Under the pieces are notes generated by a model. That model did not search any database, was not told the DNA's origin, and saw only the letters and a program-made list of their open reading frames with translations. A stretch of 64,000 nucleotides of DNA from Parabacteroides timonensis (GTDB lineage Bacteria > Bacteroidota > Bacteroidia > Bacteroidales > Tannerellaceae). The translations under genes were made by a program, and so were the position numbers. Location of the stretch: positions 133,933 through 197,932 of the forward strand of contig NZ_LT669941.1 of NCBI RefSeq assembly GCF_900128505.1. The letters run 5' to 3'. Of this stretch, positions 55,044-63,919 are shown in pieces. The first letter of the stretch is position 1, and each line of letters opens with the position of its first letter.

Positions 55044-55376
55044 ATGAAAGTTGGAATTATCAGATGTATGCAGACAGAAGATTACTGTCCGGGTACAACA
55101 GACTTTAAGGTGATCAGAGAAAGAAAAGGGGCGTTTGAAGGTATAACAGAAGATATAGAAATTGTCGGTTTCTGCAATTGTGGAGGGTGTCCTGCAAAGA
55201 AATCTGTACTAAGGGCAAGAGAGCTTGTGAAAAGAGGTGCCGATACTATTGCATTTGCCTCGTGTATTCAGAAAGGTACTCCATTAGGTTACCCATGCCC
55301 TTTCGCCAAGAAAATGAAAATGTTAATTGAGAATGATTTACCTGAGGGTATTCGTTTTTTAGATTATACTCACTAG
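55044..55376 (+). CDS. CGGC-domain putative metal-binding protein
   Basis: A 110-residue cytoplasmic protein of the CGGC family, found mostly in anaerobes. Cysteines: MKVGIIRCMQTEDYCPGTTDF, then FCNCGGCPAKK and FASCIQKGTPLGYPCPF. The pattern suggests a metal or iron-sulphur site; function unproven. It starts 7 nt after the preceding stop codon, so it is probably co-transcribed. A terminator follows. Confidence 0.85.
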   Translation: MKVGIIRCMQTEDYCPGTTDFKVIRERKGAFEGITEDIEIVGFCNCGGCPAKKSVLRARELVKRGADTIAFASCIQKGTPLGYPCPFAKKMKMLIENDLPEGIRFLDYTH

Positions 55377-55482
55377 GCTTAAAGTTCATAATAAATACGA
55401 AACTGACGTTTTGACAAACTGTTAATTCATCTATCTTTTCTTTGCCATGTATAAGGGCTAAAGAGAGTTCAAAAACATTTAT

Positions 55483-55529
55483 TCCCTTAATCCGGAGTTC
55501 AGTAATGACGGATTGAGGGAGTTTCTTTT
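55483..55529 (+). terminator. Terminator after the CGGC gene
   Basis: TCCCTTAATCCG (55483-55494) pairs with CGGATTGAGGGA (55509-55520) with one wobble, followed by GTTTCTTTT. Confidence 0.7.
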
Positions 55530-55733
55530 GGGAGGAGATATTTGAGAGGAGAAAAATATAATCATTGCAATGTTTTTAGAGCTAGTGACAGGAAAAAGAT
55601 AAAATCTGCTGCAATTTGTCAATTGAAAATGAACTGTTCAGAAAAAGTATCTAGCTTTCCGAAAAGCACGTAAACCTGTTTTTAGAGTATAATCTGAAGA
55701 AAATCCCCCCCATATTTTGTAGTGTTAAAATTT

Positions 55734-55833
55734 TCATCACAATGATTGTCCCACTTCATTGTGATGAGTGCGTGAAGTCATTGTGATGACTCTGTCGGGA
55801 GATTGTGATGATAGGGAAGAATCATTGCAATGA
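55734..55833. repeat. Five 12-bp motifs at an exact 22-bp period
   Basis: Copies start at 55734 (TCATCACAATGA), 55756 (TCATTGTGATGA), 55778 (TCATTGTGATGA), 55800 (AGATTGTGATGA) and 55822 (TCATTGCAATGA). The first is the exact reverse complement of the second and third; the last is a perfect palindrome. Ten-base spacers between them differ in sequence. The 22-bp step is two helical turns, so a bound protein would line up on one face. A further partial copy, TCATTGCAATG, lies at 55562-55572. The array ends 180 bp before the recombinase start. No gene is seen in 55377-56012. Confidence 0.85.
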
Positions 55834-56012
55834 TTTCCGAAAGGAGAGGTTATGAAGGGTGGAAAACAGGGTGATAAGGCGGGTTTTTCTTCCGGAACAG
55901 CTGTTTGAGTGAAAACGGCTGTTAGCCTGATCGGTAAAAATCGAACATTCTGAAAGTTATGAATGTTTATCTTTATCTTTTTGATTAATCCGAATAAAAT
56001 GGAGGAAGAGTT

Positions 56013-56930
56013 ATGAAGAAAAGAGATTTTTATGGACAGATGCTGTTGCAGGAAGAGGATAAACGTTCCTGTGGCGATGAAAGTACGGCTGATCTGTATC
56101 GGGCAGTGCGTAATCATTTTATATGTTTCTCGGGTGGTAAGGAATTGTGTCTGAAAGAAGTGACACCGGCTTTGGTTGAGGCGTTTTTGAAATGGTTGCG
56201 TGAAAAAGGGTTGCGTGTCAATACGGTGAACAGTTACATGAGTAACCTTCGGGCGATGTATAACCGAGCCCGTCGGGAGTCGAAGGAGAAAAGGGGAGAG
56301 TCGCCTTTTGCCGGGATTCACCTCAGACGGGAGGAGACGCACAAGCGTGCTGTGCCGGTGGAAGTGATAAAGGAAATAGCTGCTCTGGATTTGAAGAGTG
56401 AGCCGAAGAAACAGCTTGCTATCGATCTGGCACTATTTTCGTTTATGGCTTGCGGTATTCCTTTTGTGGATATCGTGCATCTGACGGGTGAGAATCTGGT
56501 GGAGAACGGTACGGTATTGCAATACCACCGGCAGAAGACGGGAGCCTTTATCCAGATGGAAGTGACTTCGGGGATGCAGATGCTGCTCGACCGGTATAAA
56601 GACGAAGAGAGGCGTTACCTTTTTCCGGTATTGCCGGAAGATGCGACCCACGAACAGTATAAAAGCTGTCTGGCGACGGAAAACCGTTACCTGAAAGAAA
56701 TCAGTGTGATGCTGGATTTGCCGGAAACGTTGACGACCTATTCGTTCCGTCATGCCTGGGCTTCGGAGGCGTACCGCCTGCATGTCGCTATCGGCGTGAT
56801 CAGCCAGGCACTGGGGCATACGTCGGAAAAAACGACCCGTATCTATTTGCAGAAGTTTGACGTATCGGAAATAGCCAAAGCAAACCGGCAGGTTTCCGAA
56901 GCGGTCGGCAGCTGTTTGCGGGTGGGGTAA
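56013..56930 (+). CDS. Tyrosine site-specific recombinase (putative DNA invertase)
   Basis: A 305-residue recombinase: SAM-like N-terminal domain (residues of about 5-95), then the catalytic domain with Arg246 in TYSFRHAWAS, His269 in QALGHTSEKTT and nucleophile Tyr278 in TRIYLQ. The first catalytic Arg is not at its usual place: the box reads MACGIPFVDIVHL (Cys147). Start ATG 56013 follows GGAGGAAGAG; a five-codon frame MEEEL overlaps it. A 23-bp inverted repeat begins immediately after the stop codon, so it most likely inverts the adjacent promoter segment. Confidence 0.9.
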   Translation: MKKRDFYGQMLLQEEDKRSCGDESTADLYRAVRNHFICFSGGKELCLKEVTPALVEAFLKWLREKGLRVNTVNSYMSNLRAMYNRARRESKEKRGESPFAGIHLRREETHKRAVPVEVIKEIAALDLKSEPKKQLAIDLALFSFMACGIPFVDIVHLTGENLVENGTVLQYHRQKTGAFIQMEVTSGMQMLLDRYKDEERRYLFPVLPEDATHEQYKSCLATENRYLKEISVMLDLPETLTTYSFRHAWASEAYRLHVAIGVISQALGHTSEKTTRIYLQKFDVSEIAKANRQVSEAVGSCLRVG

Positions 56931-56953
56931 ACCTTATTTATATAATAAGGGTA
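56931..56953. repeat. Left inverted repeat of the invertible segment
   Basis: A 23-bp sequence with core CCTTATTTATATAATAAGG, identical to the reverse complement of 57326-57348. The core is itself symmetrical (CCTTATT, TATAT, AATAAGG), as expected of a tyrosine recombinase crossover site with two binding arms. It abuts the recombinase stop codon (56928-56930). Confidence 0.9.
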
Positions 56954-57325
56954 AACATCCTCTTTCTATCTTACAATCAGTGTCTTATAAATAAGAAAAA
57001 TCCTGAATTGTAATGAAGTACGTAGCAAACGTAAGAAGAAAAAAATGAAAAAACAAGGAGTGTAGGGTGTTTTCTTAAAAAACGCATATTTATTTTACTA
57101 AATTTCACAAGTTAACCTATTTTTTAGCCATATAATATGAATTTCATTACAAGATGGTATAAAACAGGCCCGGACTGCCATCGTTTTTAAATCTGTTAAG
57201 AGAAAACTGCTATTTCCGCAGTTCCGTTTCTTCCTCCAAAAAGACTCAAAAAGACATCAATCCTTCATTTTTTACCCTAAAAACTCCCAAAGGAGGTTCT
57301 TCGGGAAAGGGCTTTTTTTACCCTC
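56954..57325. promoter_or_regulatory. Invertible promoter segment (currently OFF for fimbriae)
   Basis: A 372-bp AT-rich, non-coding stretch between perfect 23-bp inverted repeats. It contains one good Bacteroidota promoter on the minus strand and none on the plus strand. In this orientation transcription would run antisense into the end of the recombinase gene; after inversion it would point to the fimbrial operon. No gene is seen inside. Confidence 0.8.
57026..57056 (-). promoter_or_regulatory. Promoter inside the invertible segment
   Basis: Read on the minus strand: TTG (57056-57054), 20-nt spacer, TACGTTTG (57033-57026), a full match to TTG-N19-21-TAnnTTTG. After inversion the -7 element would lie at 57246-57253 on the plus strand, about 160 nt upstream of the first fimbrial gene. 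Confidence 0.75.
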
Positions 57326-57348
57326 TACCCTTATTATATAAATAAGGT
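57326..57348. repeat. Right inverted repeat of the invertible segment
   Basis: Exact 23-bp reverse complement of 56931-56953. It lies 72 nt upstream of the first fimbrial gene start at 57421. Confidence 0.9.
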
Positions 57349-57385
57349 GAACATTTACAGAGAGTTAGTGATAATCATAGTCACT

Positions 57386-57399
57386 GTTCAATATTGAAC
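57386..57399. promoter_or_regulatory. Perfect 14-bp palindrome before the fimbrial operon
   Basis: GTTCAATATTGAAC, 21 nt upstream of the ATG at 57421 and outside the invertible segment. It would be in the leader in the ON state; possible operator. Confidence 0.4.
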
Positions 57400-57420
57400 A
57401 AACTGGTATTATATGTTAAT

Positions 57421-58893
57421 ATGTATAGGATAAAAGGTCCACACCGGAAAATACAGGTAAGAACAATCTTCCTGTTGCTGCTTTGCTTCCTTTTGAGGAT
57501 GGAAACGGATGCCCAGACTACGACCTATTATAAGGCTGAATCGTTCCTATTCTCTTTCCGTCAGGACAACGACCTGTTCCTTGCCGACTACGGAGACAAC
57601 GCTTATCAACTGGAACGGATGGGCGGTTTACTCGATGTATCCCGCGATCAAATCCTGAAAGGTGATTGCCATTTGTTGATCGTCTCGCATGTGAATGCCT
57701 ATGAATACGAAGATACAGAGGTGGTGAACGAAGCCTCACTGCGTGCAGGTCGTATCCGCGCCTACCTGAAAACCCGTTTCGATATTCCCCACGATTGTGT
57801 TGCCTTCTATATCGACCGTAGCGGAAACTATCGCGACCAGGTACATGTCTATAAAGTTTATAAACCACTTCCGTGGTTTGCGAACATTTCGATTCATTAC
57901 AGTGAAAGCCGTTACCCTGTAGCGGTAGAGGCTGCCATGGGTGAATATGGGGCAGTCCCTTATGTAGACCTGTACCGTCGTGGTGAGACAGGAGGTTACG
58001 ACCGTGAAGTGTACCGTATCGACGATCCTCTTTTCGACCGAACGGAACTGGAAGATTACCGTCTGGCTTCCGTAACGGATACGGTACGCCATAGTAAACG
58101 GATAGAAGAGCCGGACATTGCTTTAGCCACCACTGTAACAACGAGGGAAACTGTGCGGAAGGTGACAAAGTATAAAGAGACAACCGGGAAAACAATTGTT
58201 TCCGAGAAAACCGGATTGCAAGCAGATAATAAAGAACAGACGGAGAAAGACCGGAAAAGACAGTCAACTGAATCTGTAAGGACGGAAGAAACTCCGGTGA
58301 AACAAAGCCCTGTATATCTGGGGGTAAAAACGAACCTTCTTCCCTGGTGTGGCGTAGCCCCGTCGATTCGTTTAGGAACCGGTGAAACGAAAATAGAAAC
58401 GGGTGCATTTATGCCGAACCTGGAAGTGGAGTGCAGTTTCGCCGGTCGTTGGTCGGTAGCCTTGTCGGGCATGTATTCCGACTTTGCCTATAAAGACAAG
58501 ACGCGCGATCACTGGGCTGTATCCGAAATTTCCCTCGAACCCAGCGTCTGGCTATCTCCTTCGGGAAGGTTTACCGGATTGAATACCGGCTTGTTTGCCG
58601 AATACGGAGATTTCGATGTACGTGGAAGCGCGATCGACTTGTCGGAAGATATGCTTTACGGGCGGACGGGTTGTTTCTGGTCGGCAGGTCTGTCGATGGG
58701 TTATCGCTTCTCTCTGGTTGGTGGTTTTGGAGTAGATATGTGTGTCCGTGCCGGTTACCGCAGTGTTTTCAGTGGGAAGAAATACCGATATGATCCGCTT
58801 GATAACCGTAATTATCTGGAAACCCGTTTTGCATCCACCGGATTTATGGTCGGTTTAAAGATCAGTTTATCCTATCGTTTTCAAATCAGATAA
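57421..58893 (+). CDS. OmpA-like/DUF3575 outer-membrane protein, first fimbrial gene
   Basis: A 490-residue protein with a signal peptide (MYRIKGPHRKIQVRTIFLLLLCFLL...DAQ). ATG 57421 is preferred over the TTG 27 nt upstream. The N-terminal half has an OmpA-like region (LLIVSHVNAYEYEDTEVVNEASLRAGRIRAYL, split motif), then a charged Lys/Glu/Thr linker (residues of about 235-300), then a DUF3575-type beta-barrel (YLGVKTNLLPWCGVAPSIRLG to LKISLSYRFQIR). Such proteins open many Mfa-type fimbrial operons and probably anchor or export subunits. The next gene follows after 14 nt. Confidence 0.8.
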   Translation: MYRIKGPHRKIQVRTIFLLLLCFLLRMETDAQTTTYYKAESFLFSFRQDNDLFLADYGDNAYQLERMGGLLDVSRDQILKGDCHLLIVSHVNAYEYEDTEVVNEASLRAGRIRAYLKTRFDIPHDCVAFYIDRSGNYRDQVHVYKVYKPLPWFANISIHYSESRYPVAVEAAMGEYGAVPYVDLYRRGETGGYDREVYRIDDPLFDRTELEDYRLASVTDTVRHSKRIEEPDIALATTVTTRETVRKVTKYKETTGKTIVSEKTGLQADNKEQTEKDRKRQSTESVRTEETPVKQSPVYLGVKTNLLPWCGVAPSIRLGTGETKIETGAFMPNLEVECSFAGRWSVALSGMYSDFAYKDKTRDHWAVSEISLEPSVWLSPSGRFTGLNTGLFAEYGDFDVRGSAIDLSEDMLYGRTGCFWSAGLSMGYRFSLVGGFGVDMCVRAGYRSVFSGKKYRYDPLDNRNYLETRFASTGFMVGLKISLSYRFQIR

Positions 58894-58907
58894 AAGGAGG
58901 TGAGGAT

Positions 58908-59870
58908 ATGGAAAGATATAAAAATAAAAGAGGTATAAGATATAAAGGATATAGGATGATGCAGGTAGCCGTTTGGGTGATCGGTATCGTCTGGATTATG
59001 ATGATTTCATCCTGTGCCTACCGTATGACGGATGAAGATTGGGAGAAGAACGGAAAGGTACGTTTGCTGCTTCGAAGGTCAAACAGTGGTTGCCCGGATA
59101 ATATGACCTGGTATTTCTACCCGGAAGATTCGGAAAGTCCGCTCATGCGTACAGGGGACGTTTCGGGATATGAGGGTACGTTGCCTTTGGGGCGTTACCG
59201 GGTAGCCGTCTGTAATACGGGTTGTACGGGTGTCACGCTTGAAATGGAGAAGGGGTATGAGGAAGCCTGCGGAAGGGCGAAACAACTCTCTTCCTTAAAA
59301 TCAAGCTCCGTACAGATCGCCTGTCCGGGTAGTCTGTATGGTACAGGTCTGGAACAGATTGAGGTAGTCGGAGGGGAAACGGTAGCAAAGGAGTTGACTC
59401 CGGCAAACCTTGTCCGTACTTTGGAAATGAATATAAAAGTCACAGGAGGGGATAAGGGGGATGTCGTTCCTACGGTATTGTCCGGAAGGTTGACCGGTGT
59501 ATCGTCACGGGTTCATATACCTTCCGGCAAGCCGCTGTTCGATACGCCTGCTTTTATGACGTTCGAGCCGGAAGAGGTCAGTCCGGGTGTGTATGCCTCT
59601 TCCCTGAGCTTATTCGGTTTATCCCCGGGTGAGGAAGAGGAGGGAAGCGACGAACCCGTCGACCTTTCCCTTACGATGACATTGGCAGATGGAAAGGAAA
59701 TCACTTCATCGACGGATATAACGGAAGAAGTAAAAGATGCGTTCACCGCAACTGTCACGACACATGTGATACTTGACCTGGTTGTCCGCTATGATGAAAT
59801 AAGCGGTTTGACGATCACGCTGACGGACTGGAAACCGGGCAGTGACGGTTCGGGTGTGGTAACTCCCTGA
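58908..59870 (+). CDS. DUF5119/Mfa2-like fimbrial lipoprotein
   Basis: A 320-residue lipoprotein; the lipobox Cys is residue 36 (MMISSC) after an unusually long basic N-terminus, with AAAGGAGGTGAGGAT upstream of the ATG. The sequence VRLLLRRSNSGCPDNMTWYFYPEDSESP and GRYRVAVCNTGCTGVTLE fits the DUF5119 family seen in the Mfa2/FimB position, which anchors the pilus and limits its length. The C-terminus (LTITLTDWKPGSDGSGVVTP) has the strand that usually accepts or donates in subunit assembly. Confidence 0.75.
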   Translation: MERYKNKRGIRYKGYRMMQVAVWVIGIVWIMMISSCAYRMTDEDWEKNGKVRLLLRRSNSGCPDNMTWYFYPEDSESPLMRTGDVSGYEGTLPLGRYRVAVCNTGCTGVTLEMEKGYEEACGRAKQLSSLKSSSVQIACPGSLYGTGLEQIEVVGGETVAKELTPANLVRTLEMNIKVTGGDKGDVVPTVLSGRLTGVSSRVHIPSGKPLFDTPAFMTFEPEEVSPGVYASSLSLFGLSPGEEEEGSDEPVDLSLTMTLADGKEITSSTDITEEVKDAFTATVTTHVILDLVVRYDEISGLTITLTDWKPGSDGSGVVTP

Positions 59871-59919
59871 AACGAAATGAAAATGAGAACAATAGTAACA
59901 ATAAAAACACTGGTATAAA

Positions 59920-60879
59920 ATGAAAACAGGAAAATTATTGATCATGAGTCTGTTAGTGGCTGCTTTCTTAGGTGGTTGCACGAACACGGAAGAGCCGGTG
60001 ACGGATGGAACAGCGCAGGCAATAGAAGTGAATGCCGGAATAGCGGAGTCTACCCGTGCAGTGATCAGCGGCGGTTATACGAATGACCTTGAAGTCTCGT
60101 TCGCCCGTCTGGATAGCCCCGGAACAACGGGTGCTCAATGGAATACCCCGGTTATCGATGCGGTTCGTACAGGAGGTACAGGTAACACGGTTCTTACATT
60201 TGAACCGGAGCAAACCTATCTGACGGAAGAAGGCGAGTCCGTCCTGATCGGTTACTATCCACGCAGGGCATTGAACAGTGGAACCGCCAACCCGGTCAGT
60301 GTCACTTACACTATTACCGGTGAGGAGGATATAATGGCAACAGGAGTGCAGACCGGTTCGCTGGTGAATAAGTTCGAGACTTTCACCTTCAGCCATCTGC
60401 TTACCCAATTGCAGTTTAAATGTACGGGTTCTACCGGAGCGATCGCAAAATGGACGGCGATAACTTCCATTAAAGTAAAGAATGTAGCAACAGGATTGAA
60501 ACTATCGCTCGATAAAACCAAGGGGGCTCAACTGACGGCAACAGGAACAGCCGACCAAACGCTAACGGTTAAAAACTGTCCGTCTACAGTTTCGGCTTTG
60601 GATGCCGAAAAACCATCGACCGGCTATCTGTTGCTTTACCCGGCAGCGAATATGGGAACAGAAGATTTACCTGTCAGTTTAGAGGTGAAAGGAACTTATG
60701 ACGGAAATCCCAAAACATTGAACGTCGCCGTCTCCAATATCAGTGAAGGCGTGAAAGCCGGTTATTCGCACCTTATCACGCTCACCTTTACGGAGGACGG
60801 CAAAATAGCAGTAGAAACCGGTATCTCCCAGTGGCAACCGGGTAATAACGGCAGTACTATCATTACCCCCAAAGAGTAA
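59920..60879 (+). CDS. Fimbrillin-like lipoprotein A
   Basis: A 319-residue fimbrillin family protein (Mfa-like). Lipobox Cys20 (AFLGGC). Arg45 in IAESTRAVISGGY matches the site where Arg-specific protease trims such subunits in Porphyromonas before polymerisation. Two transthyretin-like domains are expected; the C-terminus ISQWQPGNNGSTIITPKE resembles donor-strand segments. Fourth-from-last gene of the operon seen here. Confidence 0.8.
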   Translation: MKTGKLLIMSLLVAAFLGGCTNTEEPVTDGTAQAIEVNAGIAESTRAVISGGYTNDLEVSFARLDSPGTTGAQWNTPVIDAVRTGGTGNTVLTFEPEQTYLTEEGESVLIGYYPRRALNSGTANPVSVTYTITGEEDIMATGVQTGSLVNKFETFTFSHLLTQLQFKCTGSTGAIAKWTAITSIKVKNVATGLKLSLDKTKGAQLTATGTADQTLTVKNCPSTVSALDAEKPSTGYLLLYPAANMGTEDLPVSLEVKGTYDGNPKTLNVAVSNISEGVKAGYSHLITLTFTEDGKIAVETGISQWQPGNNGSTIITPKE

Positions 60880-60944
60880 CCTTTCCCCTCTTCGAGAGGG
60901 GGCAGGGGGTATGTAATTTAAAAAACAAGACAACTATCAAAATC

Positions 60945-61919
60945 ATGAATAACTTCATAGTCATAGCATTCATATCCATCGCCATCCTTCCGGGCCTCGC
61001 CGCCTGTTCAGACAGCAATCCTACTCCGGAGCCGGTTCCGGAAACAGCGGTCTGCCTGGAAGGGGCGATCGGACAATCAACGCGCGGAGTGATCGGTTCC
61101 GGCTATGAACAGGATTTAGAGGTTTGCTTTGCCCGTCAGGATGAAACGGTCGTCACGACAGAAAGTTATGGTATGTGGAACATGTATGAGGCAGTACGAA
61201 CAGGCGGTAAGGGGAACCGTCCGATCGTGTTTGCCGAGTCCCAGTCATACCCGGAGGATGGTCGTCATATCCGCCTGCACGGCTATTATCCGGCAAAGGG
61301 TGAAGCGGAAGCTGTGGCAGGAACGGGCAAAGTAACCTTTAGCGTTGACAGAACAACTGATATTATGTCAACGGGAATACTGACGGGTAGCGGGTATGCA
61401 CCGATACAAACCTGTACGTTCCGTCATTTACTGACACAGGTACGTTTGGTTTGTTACAGTGACCGATCCGATAGCTGGGGAACGATAAAAACGATCGAAG
61501 TGCTAGACGTACATACACGGCAGGAACTGGATTTGAAACAGGGAACTCCCCATTTGGATGATATATCGTCAGATGATGGAATAAAAAATATCCCGGTACA
61601 GGATATAGCAAACTTGCCGATCCCGGAGGTAACAGCCGACGAAGACCTTCCCGAACCGCAAGGATATCTCTTGCTCCCGGTTTCCCCGGTGGACGGAACT
61701 GCAGAACACCCGTTGCACCTTCGGATAACAACAACGAAAGACGGCAGGGGAACCGAACATGAAACGGTTTCGGAAGTCTCTTTCCATATAGAAGGGGGTT
61801 TCCAGACAGGTAAAAGCCATGTCGTAACACTCTTCTTTACGGATAAAAGCCAGATACAGACTACATCTGTCAGTGTGGAAGCCTGGACGGATCATGAACA
61901 GGAGGATATGCCGATATAA
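60945..61919 (+). CDS. Fimbrillin-like lipoprotein B
   Basis: A 324-residue fimbrillin family protein with lipobox Cys21 (GLAAC). Arg47 in GAIGQSTRGVIGSGYEQDLEVCFARQD parallels fimbrillin A closely; the HLLTQVRLVCYSD and QGYLLLPVSP stretches are shared as well. C-terminal VSVEAWTDHEQEDMPI is the typical final strand. It is paralogous to 59920-60879 and probably a tip or minor subunit (inference). Confidence 0.8.
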   Translation: MNNFIVIAFISIAILPGLAACSDSNPTPEPVPETAVCLEGAIGQSTRGVIGSGYEQDLEVCFARQDETVVTTESYGMWNMYEAVRTGGKGNRPIVFAESQSYPEDGRHIRLHGYYPAKGEAEAVAGTGKVTFSVDRTTDIMSTGILTGSGYAPIQTCTFRHLLTQVRLVCYSDRSDSWGTIKTIEVLDVHTRQELDLKQGTPHLDDISSDDGIKNIPVQDIANLPIPEVTADEDLPEPQGYLLLPVSPVDGTAEHPLHLRITTTKDGRGTEHETVSEVSFHIEGGFQTGKSHVVTLFFTDKSQIQTTSVSVEAWTDHEQEDMPI

Positions 61920-61953
61920 AATATTACATAGAAACACTTTAAAACGAAGGAAA

Positions 61954-63273
61954 ATGAAAACAACTAAGACAATGTGGGTTATGTTGATAGCCCTTCTGAC
62001 AGCGACAAGCTGCTCGGAAACAGAAACAGAAATCGACCCTGAACCGGGTAGTGGCGGTCAGGTAGCTTTGGGTATCACTCCCAACCTGAAAGTGGATGCG
62101 GGAACCAGGGCGGAAACGAAATCGGTGGTAAGCGGTGGAGCAATCACCTATCCGGTAGACCAATACGCCAGTTCCGATTATGCGCCGGGATTGGGCGTAT
62201 GGGTTACCAATAGCGGAGCAACCGGTTGGTACACTCCCGACGGAACAGAGTATGAAGGCCACCATGTCTGGTATATGGGTGACGAAACAGGAAAGAACTG
62301 GATTTCGGTCAAGGATAAGAAAGATACTTATAAATTAACGAAAGAAGTCCCTTATTATCTGACCAAAACGGTCGGAAAGGTTTATGCTTATTATCCTTAT
62401 GATGCAACTCTAACAACTACCCTTTCTTCCATAAGTAGTGAATCCGACCTTAAAATCCCAGTAAAGGTCCTTGCCAGCGGTGAGATAGATGCCTCTACAG
62501 ACAATGCTAAAAGACGTTGGGTAGATGGTAAGTGGTCACCTGTAAGTAATAAAACTCCGGAAAACTTGTCGTTGTCGACCGAGAAGGATTACCTGTATTT
62601 TGCCGCAACAGAAGGCCGTTATGTCAACAATGGACGTGCGGACGGACAAACCCCTGTAACACCGGATGCCGATCCGGATAATAACAATGCAGACAACCCC
62701 GGTTATAAGATCAATCTGGATATGCATCATGGGATGGCGATGATCTCTTTCCGTGTGTACGATGGCGGGCACTTAAGCGATAACGATGTGAAGTTTACAA
62801 AGTTTGAGGTAAAGAACCATACCGGTGGTACGAACCTGTTTAAGACCGGCAACGGAAAGATGGCACTGAAAGACGGGGCAATCACGGAAACGTCTACCAC
62901 TACCGGTATGGCACGTACGATAACTAATTATATATTGATGAGACAGATAGAAGAAGGAGGGACTGAAGGTGCACATGCTTTCATTGCTGCCGGAAGCGGT
63001 TCGTCTGCTATAAAAGGTACATTCGTTTCCAGGACAGTCAGCGCGGTTATTTATCCGATTGAAACTTTTGGAGACAATGAAATCGATGTGGAGATCACGT
63101 TGCAGGAAGGGTCGAAAACGGCAGTCGTTTATCCGATCACCTTGCCCGGAAACAGTTGGGATGCCGGAAGCAATTACATCTATACGTTTTCGGCCGGACG
63201 TAACAAGCTGACGATAATGGATGTAACGGTAGAAGCCTGGGCTGAAAGTGAGCAGGAAGAAATACCGTTGTAA
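61954..63273 (+). CDS. Fimbrillin-like lipoprotein C
   Basis: A 439-residue fimbrillin family protein. ATG 61954 (MKTTKTMWVMLIALLTATSC, lipobox Cys20) is chosen; an in-frame ATG 81 nt upstream overlaps the previous gene. Features: GTRAETKSVVSGGAITYP (potential protease site), VGKVYAYYPYDATL, KDYLYFAATEG, MHHGMAMISFRVYDGG, and the final DVTVEAWAESEQEEIPL. Longest of the set, so a candidate major subunit. Confidence 0.8.
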   Translation: MKTTKTMWVMLIALLTATSCSETETEIDPEPGSGGQVALGITPNLKVDAGTRAETKSVVSGGAITYPVDQYASSDYAPGLGVWVTNSGATGWYTPDGTEYEGHHVWYMGDETGKNWISVKDKKDTYKLTKEVPYYLTKTVGKVYAYYPYDATLTTTLSSISSESDLKIPVKVLASGEIDASTDNAKRRWVDGKWSPVSNKTPENLSLSTEKDYLYFAATEGRYVNNGRADGQTPVTPDADPDNNNADNPGYKINLDMHHGMAMISFRVYDGGHLSDNDVKFTKFEVKNHTGGTNLFKTGNGKMALKDGAITETSTTTGMARTITNYILMRQIEEGGTEGAHAFIAAGSGSSAIKGTFVSRTVSAVIYPIETFGDNEIDVEITLQEGSKTAVVYPITLPGNSWDAGSNYIYTFSAGRNKLTIMDVTVEAWAESEQEEIPL

Positions 63274-63298
63274 TTAACTTATATTAAAGACAAAGCCC

Positions 63299-63919
63299 AT
63301 GAAACAGAACTTATACATATTACCGGTTATACTCCTGTTGCTGTGTATCGGTTGTACCGAGGCGGATATCGTTTCGCCCGGGCCCGGTGGTGGTGAAAGG
63401 GAAGAAGGTGTTCCTCTAGGTATCAGGGACCTGGGCTTGTCATTGGAAGTAGAATCCCGGAGTGTCGTTACAGGGGGTCCGGGGGAGGAAGACAAGAATC
63501 CGAACCCGCTCACCTCTGTTGCGGTATGCGTTACCAAACAAAATAGCAGCGGTGCTGTCAGTTTCTATGAAAGCAGTGTCCGGGGTCAGTTATTTACATA
63601 CAATGCCGTGGCTACACCGCCTGTCTGGGAGTTGGCGGAAGGAGAAGAACCGCTTTACCTCTATACGGAAAAAGGGACTGTTTATGCTTATGCCCCGTCC
63701 GAGAAAAGCGTTTCGCTTTCGGGAACTCCGAAAGTGCCGTTGATGAGTGGTGTCAAGGTATTGGACAAGCAGAAGTTTTACTTCTATGACGGCGGTCAGC
63801 CGGTGGATGCCGCGACCGATGTGCAATGGGAAACCGACCAGGACGATTACCTCTACTGCATGGCGGCGGAGCTATTAATAAAGAACTGGAGGAGGAGATA
63901 CAACAACTGCCTAATATAG
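63299..63919 (+). pseudogene. Fimbrillin-like lipoprotein D, truncated at a junction
   Basis: The open frame encodes 206 residues, with lipobox Cys19 (LLCIGC), RSVVTGGPGEEDKNP and GTVYAYAPSEKSV, like fimbrillin C. Homology runs to DDYLYC (about 63,858). The tail MAAELLIKNWRRRYNNCLI is not fimbrillin but an out-of-frame reading of a menE fragment. Compared with fimbrillin C, more than half the gene is missing. Confidence 0.75.

Noticed and set aside
55734..55833. CRISPR array
   Set aside because: Repeats are 12 bp and spacers 10 bp, far below CRISPR sizes, and no cas gene is near.
55737..56342. 201-residue minus-strand frame over the 22-bp array and the recombinase start
   Set aside because: It overlaps the well-supported recombinase gene, has no recognisable domain, and its start lies in that gene; composition is that of an antisense shadow.
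57518..58408. 296-residue minus-strand frame
   Set aside because: Antisense to the OmpA-like/DUF3575 gene; His/Arg/Ser-rich reading typical of a shadow frame.
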